From CAZXVW01 sp964644025 (GTDB lineage: Bacteria > Acidobacteriota > Terriglobia > Bryobacterales > Bryobacteraceae): a stretch of 19,614 nt of DNA. Each line of letters begins with the position of its first letter. Within the stretch, counting starts at the first letter, position 1. The notes under the pieces are model-generated. The model had not been told where the DNA came from. It did no database searches and worked only from the letters and a program-made list of their open reading frames with translations. The stretch spans positions 1 to 19,614 of the forward strand of contig CAZXVW010000063.1 of NCBI GenBank assembly GCA_964644025.1, written 5' to 3'. A program made the translations under genes and the position numbers. Below, piece after piece: positions 8,237 through 15,025 of the stretch.

Positions 8237-8307
8237 CCGCTCTCAGGAATACGGGAGAAGTCCCTGGCTGCTTCCCTCGGCTGACCCGGATTGCTAAGGT
8301 TGCTTAA
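8233..8307 (+). CDS. Possible 24-aa coupled small ORF after tsaB
   Basis: An ATG at 8233 overlaps the tsaB stop (ATGA) and opens a 24-codon frame beginning MTALRNTGEVPG and ending at TAA 8305-8307. The position is where rimI would normally start. The peptide has no recognisable motif. It may be a chance frame or a remnant of a lost downstream gene. Confidence 0.2.
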   Translation: MTALRNTGEVPGCFPRLTRIAKVA

Positions 8308-8342
8308 GGGAAAATAACAACCGGAAATAAGGGTTACCTGAA

Positions 8343-8371
8343 TTGACGAAGTACTACACCGGTTCTAGAAT
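8343..8371 (+). promoter_or_regulatory. Sigma70-type promoter of the response regulator gene
   Basis: TTGACG (8343-8348) and TAGAAT (8366-8371) are separated by exactly 17 bp, each one mismatch from the sigma70 consensus. Transcription would start near 8378, about 21 nt before the ATG at 8399, with TAGGAA (8386-8391) as ribosome binding site. Just upstream is an imperfect tandem repeat (TTGCTAAGG / TTGCTTAAGG, about 8291-8309). Confidence 0.7.
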
Positions 8372-8398
8372 CGAAACATAAGCGGTAGGAAACCAGCC

Positions 8399-9127
8399 AT
8401 GAAACAGAGCACTGTTACCGCTGAGATGGCAGACGTGAAGCCGGAAACAGCCGGCGAGAACGGTAAGAAGGCCGTGATCCGCGTCCTGGTGGCCGACGAC
8501 CATCCGATCGTGCGCGAAGGCATCCGAAAACTCCTGGAGTTGGAAGACGATGTCGAGGTCGTCGCCGAGGCCGGCGAGGGCCGGGAAGTCCTGGAACTGG
8601 TCAACCAGGTCCACCCGGATATCGTGCTGCTGGATCTCAAGATGCCCGGCATGGACGGGCTGGGGGTGCTGCAGACGCTCCAGCATCTGAAGACGAACAG
8701 CAAGACCATCGTGTTGACGGCCTCGGAAGACAAGAACGAGTGGGTGCAAGCGATGAAGCTCGGCTGCAGCGGAATCGTGGTCAAACAAACGCCGCCGGAG
8801 TTGATCGTCAAGAGCATCCGGAAGGTTCACGACGGCGAGATCTGGCTGGACTCCCACACCACTGCGGCCGTGATGCGCCAGTTTGCCTCTCCTTCCGACG
8901 GCGGCCGGGGCCGCGGCCGGTCCCCGCTGAGCAACCGGGAACGGGAAATCGTCGCCCTGGTTGCCCAGGGTTACCGGAACCGGGAGATGGCGGAGAAGAT
9001 GTTCATCAGCGAACAGACGGTCAAGAACCACTTGCACAACATCTTCGACAAGCTCGGGGTCTCCGACCGTCTCGAACTTGCCCTCTACGCCATCCACAAG
9101 GGCCTCCACCTCAACCCGGATGCGTGA
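8399..9127 (+). CDS. NarL/FixJ-family response regulator (REC + LuxR HTH), orphan
   Basis: Cytoplasmic two-component response regulator, 242 aa. A roughly 25-residue charged N-terminal extension precedes the receiver domain (about 27-145), which has the acidic pair Asp33/Asp34, phosphoacceptor Asp79 (LLDLKMPGMDG), Thr107 and Lys129. A LuxR-type helix-turn-helix (about 175-235) follows, with LSNREREIVALVAQGYRNREMAEKMF in overlapping segments and the recognition-helix motif SEQTVKNHLHNIFDKL. All phosphorylation residues are intact, so it should be a phosphorylation-controlled DNA-binding regulator. No histidine kinase lies nearby. It has its own strong promoter and converges on argS (66-bp gap holding two palindromes, 9151-9160 and 9174-9185). 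The target genes cannot be read from this window. Confidence 0.95.
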   Translation: MKQSTVTAEMADVKPETAGENGKKAVIRVLVADDHPIVREGIRKLLELEDDVEVVAEAGEGREVLELVNQVHPDIVLLDLKMPGMDGLGVLQTLQHLKTNSKTIVLTASEDKNEWVQAMKLGCSGIVVKQTPPELIVKSIRKVHDGEIWLDSHTTAAVMRQFASPSDGGRGRGRSPLSNREREIVALVAQGYRNREMAEKMFISEQTVKNHLHNIFDKLGVSDRLELALYAIHKGLHLNPDA

Positions 9128-9193
9128 GATGTTCTCCTGGAGCCGGTGATCCCGGCCGGGCGCTGGCTGTGCATCCGGCGCCGGAAACGCCCC

Positions 9194-11143
9194 TCACATG
9201 TAAGCCGGCACGCTGATTCCCAAAACCCCCAGCGTATCTTCTAACTGGCGGCGGAAGAAGTCGGTCATCCAGAGCAGGAAAGTCTTCTTCTCGGTGTCCT
9301 TTTCGTGGATGACGGGGTAGTCGTGGTAGAAGGTGTTAAACGCCCGGGCAAGCTGAAAGGCGTACCGGGCCAGGTGCGCCGGCTCTCCCTCGGCCACCGC
9401 GCGGGCGAGTGCCGTGCCGGCCTTGGAAGCGGCCAGCAGCAATTGCCAGAAGTCTTCCCCCGCCAGTTGGCGGCCCATCGCGGCGGCATCCAGTTCGGCG
9501 GTGAACTCCGGCAGGCGCCCGCTCCGTTCCTCGTACTTTCGCAGGATGTTCCGTGCCCGCACAGCGGCATACTGTACGTACGGCCCGGTCTCGCCCTCGA
9601 AGCTGAGCGCCTCTTGCAGGTCGAAGGCAATCACCGCGTTCCGCGTGAACTTCAGCATGAAGTAACGCAGCGCCCCGACGGCGATCTCAGTAGCCACCCG
9701 CCGGCGTTCGGTCTCGGCAGCCTCCGGGTGGCGTGAGCTGACTTCTTCGAAGGCTTTTTCGATCAGCTTGTCAATCAGGTCGTCGGCCTTGACGCCGAGA
9801 CCCTTGCGGCCGGAAACCTCCACGTATGGCTTCCGCTTGTCCGCATCGCTGAGCTCGATGCCTAGTTCCACGCAGGTCCGCGGCGTCAACGCCACCATCT
9901 CGTAGGCGAAATGGATGGATTTCTCCGCCTGTTCCTGGTAGCCGAGCGCGCGGAGGCCCGCGGCTACCACCTCCTGCAAGTACGCCTGGCGGGAGTCGAT
10001 GACGTTATACACTTCGCTGCCGCCGCCGAACTGCGGCGCCGGTTCCGGCCCGGGACTCTCCGAGCTAACCCAGATTGTTTCTCCGCCGGCGCCGGCCGCC
10101 AGCGGCCGGTAGTGGAAATCCTTGCCCAGCAGGCCGAATTTCCAGAGTTGGTAGGCGATGTCCTTGCCCACGTAAGTCACCGTCCCATCCGAGCGGACGA
10201 TGATCTTGCTGTCCTGCTCAGCCGCTTCGCTGCCAAAGGCGCTGGCCGGCATCACCCAGCAACCGGCGTTTTTGCCCGACTGCTCGAAGTGGATCGCCCC
10301 CCGCTGCTTGAGCAGCTCGAAGGCCCGCGCCCAGAACTTCAGCCGCAGGATCTCGCTTTCCCGTGGCAGGACGTTATAGCTGATTCCCAGCCGGCCCATG
10401 GTGCGCAGGTGGCACAACACGATGGCGTCGGCGACGATGTGAGCCAGTTCGGCGAGCTCACCCTCGCCGGCTTCAATCGCGTGCAGGGTGTGCTGCCGCC
10501 ATGCGATCGACTCGGGGTGGCTCTCGTAATAGGCGGAAACGCGGGCGTAGAGGTCCCAGCACAGGTAGTCGAACCGTTCCTGCTCGGTCAGGGCCCGGAC
10601 TTCGGCGGCCGTCTTCTTTTCCAGGTAGTGAAATCCCACCACCACGTCGGCCACCTGCACGCCCGTGTTGTCGATGTAATTCTGCACCTCGACGTGGCGG
10701 CCGGTGGCCCGCAGCATCCGCGCAAACGTATCGCCCAGCACCGCGTTGCGTAAATGGCCGATGTGCGCCGCCTTGTTCGGATTGATGTTGGTGTGTTCCA
10801 CAATCACCTTGCCGGCCTTCTCCGTTGTCCTGTCCCGTTCACCCCTCAGCAGCGCGGCCCCGTAATAGCCGCGATCGAGCCGGACGTTGATGTACCCGTT
10901 GCCGGCAACCTCCAGGGCTGCCACGCCCTTGATGGGCGGCAACTCGGCCGCCAGTTCTTCGGCAATCACTTTCGGCGGGCGGCGAAGTTTCCGGGCGAGT
11001 TGGAAGGCGACCGGCAGCGCCAGTTCTCCGAATGAACTCTGGCGCGGCTCCTCCAGCGTCACCGGCGCCCCGGCGGTCTCCGGCCGTCGGCTGAGATGCT
11101 CCGCGACCCTCTTCCGGATCCGTTGCTCTACCAGGTGGAACAC
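9194..11143 (-). CDS. argS: Arginyl-tRNA synthetase
   Basis: Class I aminoacyl-tRNA synthetase charging tRNA-Arg, cytoplasmic. An N-terminal Add1-type domain (about 1-105) precedes the Rossmann catalytic domain with NPNKAAHIGHLRN (HIGH at 127-130). SGRKGLGVKADDLID is the KMSKS-region counterpart, with no canonical KMSKS as is usual in ArgS. The DALR anticodon-binding domain starts near GETGPYVQYAAVRARNIL. The open frame reaches an ATG at 11341, but the extra 66 residues are low-complexity and not ArgS-like. I place the start at GTG 11143 (VFHLVEQRIRKRV), giving 649 aa. There is no Shine-Dalgarno before it, but TATACT at 11158-11153 would start transcription almost at the GTG, so the mRNA may be leaderless. 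A small insertion (GGETIWVSSESPGPEPAP) sits in the catalytic domain. Confidence 0.95.
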   Translation of the reverse strand: MFHLVEQRIRKRVAEHLSRRPETAGAPVTLEEPRQSSFGELALPVAFQLARKLRRPPKVIAEELAAELPPIKGVAALEVAGNGYINVRLDRGYYGAALLRGERDRTTEKAGKVIVEHTNINPNKAAHIGHLRNAVLGDTFARMLRATGRHVEVQNYIDNTGVQVADVVVGFHYLEKKTAAEVRALTEQERFDYLCWDLYARVSAYYESHPESIAWRQHTLHAIEAGEGELAELAHIVADAIVLCHLRTMGRLGISYNVLPRESEILRLKFWARAFELLKQRGAIHFEQSGKNAGCWVMPASAFGSEAAEQDSKIIVRSDGTVTYVGKDIAYQLWKFGLLGKDFHYRPLAAGAGGETIWVSSESPGPEPAPQFGGGSEVYNVIDSRQAYLQEVVAAGLRALGYQEQAEKSIHFAYEMVALTPRTCVELGIELSDADKRKPYVEVSGRKGLGVKADDLIDKLIEKAFEEVSSRHPEAAETERRRVATEIAVGALRYFMLKFTRNAVIAFDLQEALSFEGETGPYVQYAAVRARNILRKYEERSGRLPEFTAELDAAAMGRQLAGEDFWQLLLAASKAGTALARAVAEGEPAHLARYAFQLARAFNTFYHDYPVIHEKDTEKKTFLLWMTDFFRRQLEDTLGVLGISVPAYM

Positions 11144-12229
11144 AAGAAGGAAAGTATAGCATCGCCGGCCGGCTCGGCAGCGGGGGACTCCGCGGCGGAG
11201 CGGCTTCCCCCGCCCCGGCACGCCCGCCGTTCCCGGCCCGGCAGCCAGCCCTAACTTGCTCAAAATACGGTGCTTGCGCCCTCCATTGCCCCTGATTGCG
11301 CCACCGCCCGTGCTATAAAGGGATCGGCCCGGCTTCCACACCGGGTGGCTGCGTTGTTTGCCTCGAAACTACCTGCCGAGGTTGCAGGGGAACGCTCGGG
11401 CGTGTGATCGTCCCTGATCGCTCTGTCGGTTCGTTCCCTTGGTCTTTGACAATGGAAAAAGCTGCTTTCCCTGCCGCTGGAAGCTCTGCGGCCCCGGACT
11501 GGATCCTGCCGGCGCAAAAAAACTTGCGAAACGAACCCAATTTGGATCTAACTGTAATGAAATCAGTCGGTTAGCGGGATTCTCTCTTCCCCTTTTCTTC
11601 GCCGGAAACCCGGGGCAAGCGACTGGTTCCTCAGTTTCGTCCCCCTGCATGGGGGCCGGGCTACGGCTGCGCCGCTGAGCGGGAAGCGACTCCATCCGTG
11701 GGGCGGACTCACGGCTGGCACGGCAGCCCTGGCTCCCGCCACAACGGCCGGCGCCGGTCAGCCGGCCGAAGTTGCTCGAACCGAAGCTCTGGTTCGGCAG
11801 GCCCCACTGCGGCGTGTTGGTGAAGTTGAACATCTCCCAGTGGAACTGCAGCCGGTACCGCTCCAGGAAGTGCCGGTTTCTGGCCACCACCAGGTCGAAA
11901 CTGATGTGTCCCGGCCCGTGGATGCCCGGCCGGGTGCGCGAGGCGTTGCCCATTTAATTTGTGGGCGGGAAAGGTATTGCCCTTGGCAGTTTTGAATAAC
12001 CAGGCCGAACCGGCTACCCGTACGAGCATGTTCCCCGTTACCGGTCACCGCCACCCCGTTCCGCAGCTTTAGCGTACCGATCCCGTTCTCTCCGATCCCT
12101 GAAACTGACTTCGACCGTGACGAAGTTTTCGTTTCGTTCTCCGTGTTTGTTACCCCACAATCAATGAGAAGCCAATGGCAATGCCCTTATTTTTTCCGTG
12201 AACCGCTCGTCAAGACTGCGAACGGTGGT
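11144..12229. other. 1.1-kb gene-poor stretch between argS and the lacI-type gene
   Basis: No intact gene is supported here. It holds a TonB-dependent receptor relic (11747-11998), a CCCCC/GGGGG hairpin near 11641-11654, an ACTTCG/CGAAGT inverted repeat (12108-12113 with 12121-12126) followed by a T-rich stretch, and AT-richer patches near 11430-11600 and 11950-12200. Open frames across it on both strands show no family resemblance apart from the relic. The 11515-11545 patch (A7 run, then CGAAACGAACCCAATTT) resembles dispersed intergenic repeats I recall from planctomycete and acidobacterial genomes, which I could not verify. Confidence 0.6.
11747..11998 (-). pseudogene. Relic of the C-terminus of an Oar-like TonB-dependent receptor
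   Basis: Reading the minus strand from 11953 gives GNASRTRPGIHGPGHISFDL, then an ERYRLQFHWEMFNFTNTPQW stretch, then GLPNQSFGSSNFGRLTGAG. This is the hallmark of the last strands of acidobacterial carboxypeptidase-regulatory-like/TonB-dependent receptors (Oar type), where the sequence GNA-x-R-x-x-x-x-GPG precedes R-x-x-x-E-x-FN-x-x-N-x-P. The same frame continues upstream as PRAIPFPPTN through an in-frame TAA (11956-11954) and meets another stop soon after. The expected final aromatic C-terminal strand is missing, since sequence after GRLTGAG is unrelated. Only about 80 of roughly 1000 expected residues remain, so it cannot make an outer-membrane receptor. It may once have imported an oligosaccharide for the nearby sugar genes. 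Confidence 0.72.
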
Positions 12230-13291
12230 TTAGCGGGATCGCCCCGCCGGGGATGCGGCAGTGGGGCTGCTGAGGGCGTGGGAGCGGTTACTGGAGGCGC
12301 GAACAACAAGTTTCGGCTTGAGAAGAATCGTGGCGGGACGCACAATCCTCTTGGCGTCGATCAGCTTCAAGGCGAGCCTCGCCGCCCGCTCGCCAATCGC
12401 GCCGCTTTCCTGGTCAACACTGCTCAATGGGACGCGAAGCAGTTCGGCATAGTTCACGTTTCCGCAACCCACCACGGCGATATCCTCGGGCACACGCAAT
12501 TCCGCCTCGAGGATCGCTTTCATGGCGCCCATCGCCACTGGGTCGTTGTAGCAGAACACGGCGTCGGGTCGCGGCCGCCGGCTCAGTAACTTCTGCATCG
12601 CCTGGTGGCCGCTGACGTCGGCCCGGTCGTCGCTGGAGCGGCCGGCCACTACGTATGCGCGCCGTGGCGGGAGGTTGTTTTCCCGCAGTGCGCGGCGGTA
12701 GCCCTCCAGCCGCCCGATCGCGGTGCTGGTCTCTGGCCCCCGAATATGGGCGATTCGCCGGCACCCTTCGGTAATCAGGTGTTTGGTGGCGATGTAGCCG
12801 ACTTGCTCGTCGTCGACGCCGACGAAGTGGGCGCTGAGTCCCTGGAACTTACGATCGATGAGAATGTACGGGGTCTTCTGCTCCTCGATGCGCCGGAAAC
12901 TTTCCACGGTCCACTGCGTGGAAGCCACGATGAGGGCGTCCACGTTCCGCGCCAGCAGGTTGTCGATTTCCTCCCGTTCCAGCTCTGGATCTTCTTCCGA
13001 GGAAGAGATTACGAGGCTATAACCTTTCTTGCGGAGAATCTTCGACAGCCCCTTGGCGACTTCGGCGAAGAAAGGGTGCACCAGGTCTGGGACCACCAGC
13101 CCGACCATGTTGGTGTGGCCGGTCACCAGGGCGCGGGCAGCGAAATTCGGCCGGTAGTTCAACTCCTTCATCCGCCTGAGCACCCGCCTTCGCGTTTTGT
13201 CGCTGATGTCGCTGTGGTGGCGCAGAACCTTGGAGACGGTCACCACCGAAACACCAAGATCCTTGGCGATGTCTTTCATTCGAACAGCCAT
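12230..13291 (-). CDS. LacI/GalR-family transcriptional regulator
   Basis: Sugar-responsive DNA-binding regulator, 353 aa. The N-terminal LacI helix-turn-helix is MKDIAKDLGVSVVTVSKVL (residues 5-23), followed by the hinge region (NYRPNFAARAL). A periplasmic-binding-protein-like effector domain (about 60-335) contains NMVGLVVPDLVHPFFAEVAKG and VFCYNDPVAMGAMKAI. A Ser/Ala-rich tail of about 20 residues ends it. ATG at 13291 is used; the ATG four codons later is equally close to family starts, and neither has a strong Shine-Dalgarno (a GGAG lies about 16 nt upstream). It lies 105 bp downstream of the FucP-type transporter on the same strand, so it probably regulates that operon in response to the imported sugar or a derivative. 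The operator was not identified. Confidence 0.92.
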   Translation of the reverse strand: MAVRMKDIAKDLGVSVVTVSKVLRHHSDISDKTRRRVLRRMKELNYRPNFAARALVTGHTNMVGLVVPDLVHPFFAEVAKGLSKILRKKGYSLVISSSEEDPELEREEIDNLLARNVDALIVASTQWTVESFRRIEEQKTPYILIDRKFQGLSAHFVGVDDEQVGYIATKHLITEGCRRIAHIRGPETSTAIGRLEGYRRALRENNLPPRRAYVVAGRSSDDRADVSGHQAMQKLLSRRPRPDAVFCYNDPVAMGAMKAILEAELRVPEDIAVVGCGNVNYAELLRVPLSSVDQESGAIGERAARLALKLIDAKRIVRPATILLKPKLVVRASSNRSHALSSPTAASPAGRSR

Positions 13292-13396
13292 CGTGCTTCT
13301 ATTTCACTCCGCAGCCGCCGAAAAAAGCAAGCATGAACTCCACTTTGCCCGGCAAGCCGGAGACGGCCTCCGCCGGGTAGTGATCTCGAGGCCTTC

Positions 13397-14707
13397 TCAG
13401 TGCACGGGGTGGGGAACCCGCACTCGCGAACCGATGAAGGCGTAATAAGTGATGAACGCGTAGCAAACCAGCGGCACGGTCATCGCCATCGCCATGCTAC
13501 GCGTCCACTCGAAAATCAGGCCCATCACCGGGGTCAGCGCCGCGCCTCCAATGATGGCCATGATGATGATCGAGCCGCCCACCTTCGTGTTGGGTCCAAG
13601 TTCCTTGATTCCCAGAGCGTAAATCGTGGGGAACATCAGCGACATGAAAAAGCTGGTGAAGAACAGCGCCCACACCCCCACCCAGCCGGGGAACAATACG
13701 CCCATGCCGGCCAGCGCGATGTTGATGATGCCATAGATTCCCATCAGCTTGGCCGGTTCAATGTAGCCCATCAGGTAAGTGGCCAGGAATCTTCCGACGC
13801 CGAATGCCACCAGGCTGCCGGTGAGCAGGTAGCCGGCCATCTTTTCGGGTTCGCCCGTGTAGTCCTGGACGTAGGAAATGTAGTAACTCCAGGTTCCCAC
13901 CTGGGCGCCGACGTAGAAGAATTGGGCGATGACGCCCTTGATGAAGTGCGGATATTTGAGCAGGTCCTTCATGCGCCCCTTGTGGCGCTCTTCGTCCGGT
14001 TGGGCTTCCTCGGCCACCTTGGGAAACTTGGTCCTGATAATGAGCAAGGCCCAGATGAAGACCAGCGCGCCCAGCACCGCGTATGGCTCGATCACTCTCA
14101 GGGTTTCCTGTTGCAGGTAGGCCTCGTAGGTTCCGGCGGCTTTCATGGCGCTGACCTGGTCCGGTGTCAGTTCTACCCCGGAGAAGATGAAGATGGTGCC
14201 CACCAGTACGCCGGTGATGGCCCCGAGCGGGTTGAATGCCTGCGAGAAATTCAGCCGCCTTTCCGACGTCCTGGGATCGCCCAGCACGGCGATGAAGGAG
14301 TTTGACCCGGTTTCCAGAAACGACAGGCCGCTAGCGATGACGAACAAGGCGAACAGAAAGAAGCCGTACTCGCGCACGATGGCTGCAGGCCAGAACAGAA
14401 ACGCCCCGGCGCTGTAAAGGAATAAGCCAATGACCAGGCCGGTCTTGTAACCATATTTCTTCATGATCAGCGCGGCCGGTATGGCGAGCAGGAAGTAGCC
14501 CATGTAAAAAGCGGACTGGATCAGCCCGGCCTTAAAGCGCGTGATTTCGAACGACTTCATGAATTGCTTGATCAGTATGTCGTTCAGATTGTTGGGAATG
14601 CCCCAGAAAAAGAACAGGGCCGTAACCAGCACGAACGGCAAGGTGCTTCCGGGAGCGAACAACCGGGGTTTGTCATTCACACGAGGGTCCAATTTTGCCT
14701 CCGACAT
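13397..14707 (-). CDS. FucP-family sugar:H+ symporter (MFS, FHS family)
   Basis: Inner-membrane major facilitator, 436 aa, about 12 hydrophobic segments with a central polar loop (KFPKVAEEAQPDEERHKGR, near residues 225-245). The first helix carries FFFWGIPNNLNDILIKQF, the FucP signature; Asp43 corresponds to the essential Asp46 of E. coli FucP. SGLSFLETGSNSFI holds Glu132, the counterpart of Glu135 in the proton/substrate site. Family members import L-fucose, or glucose/galactose in the GluP branch, so L-fucose is plausible but unproven, and I give no gene symbol. No fucose isomerase, kinase or aldolase lies in the window. A LacI-type regulator follows. The gene is preceded by a promoter (14891-14919) and an intrinsic terminator (14819-14850) that would cut transcription 112 nt before the ATG. 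Confidence 0.92.
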   Translation of the reverse strand: MSEAKLDPRVNDKPRLFAPGSTLPFVLVTALFFFWGIPNNLNDILIKQFMKSFEITRFKAGLIQSAFYMGYFLLAIPAALIMKKYGYKTGLVIGLFLYSAGAFLFWPAAIVREYGFFLFALFVIASGLSFLETGSNSFIAVLGDPRTSERRLNFSQAFNPLGAITGVLVGTIFIFSGVELTPDQVSAMKAAGTYEAYLQQETLRVIEPYAVLGALVFIWALLIIRTKFPKVAEEAQPDEERHKGRMKDLLKYPHFIKGVIAQFFYVGAQVGTWSYYISYVQDYTGEPEKMAGYLLTGSLVAFGVGRFLATYLMGYIEPAKLMGIYGIINIALAGMGVLFPGWVGVWALFFTSFFMSLMFPTIYALGIKELGPNTKVGGSIIIMAIIGGAALTPVMGLIFEWTRSMAMAMTVPLVCYAFITYYAFIGSRVRVPHPVH

Positions 14708-14818
14708 TTTTGATGTAGTTCCTGTGAGCTGAGCATCCGGGCCGGCCCGATTCGAAAGGCCCTGTCATCGCCGCCCGGGAGAGCCTGCGAGGCTGCGGGC
14801 CGGGCGACCCGGCACCGG

Positions 14819-14850
14819 AAAAAACCCCGGAGCTCGCCCGCCAGCCGGGG
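14819..14850 (-). terminator. Intrinsic terminator in the leader of the fucP-type operon
   Basis: On the minus strand CCCCGG (14850-14845) pairs with CCGGGG (14830-14825) across a 14-nt loop and is followed immediately by six U (14824-14819). No minus-strand gene lies to its right, while a promoter does (14891-14919), so it most likely acts on the transporter's own leader. A preceding hairpin, GCGAC/GTCGC (14875-14879 with 14857-14861), could serve as an alternative or regulatory fold. Confidence 0.65.
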
Positions 14851-14890
14851 TGATCAGCGACCGGCAGAGGACAAGTCGCCTAAATCGCTG

Positions 14891-14919
14891 ACTGTACCGG
14901 ACGGCGGCTGCCATGTCAA
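14891..14919 (-). promoter_or_regulatory. Sigma70-type promoter of the fucP-type/lacI-type operon
   Basis: On the minus strand TTGACA (14919-14914) is a perfect -35, followed after exactly 17 bp by TACAGT (14896-14891). Transcription would start near 14884. A perfect inverted repeat TCAGCGA/TCGCTGA (14885-14891 and 14854-14860) overlaps the -10 and start region; it could be an operator for the LacI-type regulator or part of an RNA hairpin. Confidence 0.65.
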
Positions 14920-14990
14920 GTTGGTTGGAAGGCCCCCGACCGGCCTGCTCCCCGGACGCCCGGATCGGAAAAATGGGCGCGGACACGGAT

Positions 14991-15019
14991 TTGACAGCCG
15001 CGGGCGGATTGGTCATACT
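14991..15019 (+). promoter_or_regulatory. Sigma70-type promoter of the str operon
   Basis: TTGACA (14991-14996) and CATACT (15014-15019) are separated by exactly 17 bp. The predicted start is near 15026, about 400 nt before the rpsL start codon. It lies about 70 bp from the oppositely directed promoter of the sugar transporter operon. Confidence 0.7.
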
Positions 15020-15025
15020 GAAAGA

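Noticed and set aside
9151..9185. Two palindromes between the response regulator and argS as a bidirectional terminator
   Set aside because: Neither has a loop or U-tract; placement is suggestive but the sequence evidence is insufficient.
11314..11319. TATAAA hexamer as a promoter in the gene-poor stretch
   Set aside because: No acceptable -35 lies 16-18 bp upstream and no gene follows on that strand.
14738..14749. GGCCGGCC-centred palindromes (402-413, 14738-14749, 15116-15127) as shared operators
   Set aside because: The same core also appears inside coding and unrelated regions (for example near 11167 and 12638), so it is expected background in this GC-rich DNA.
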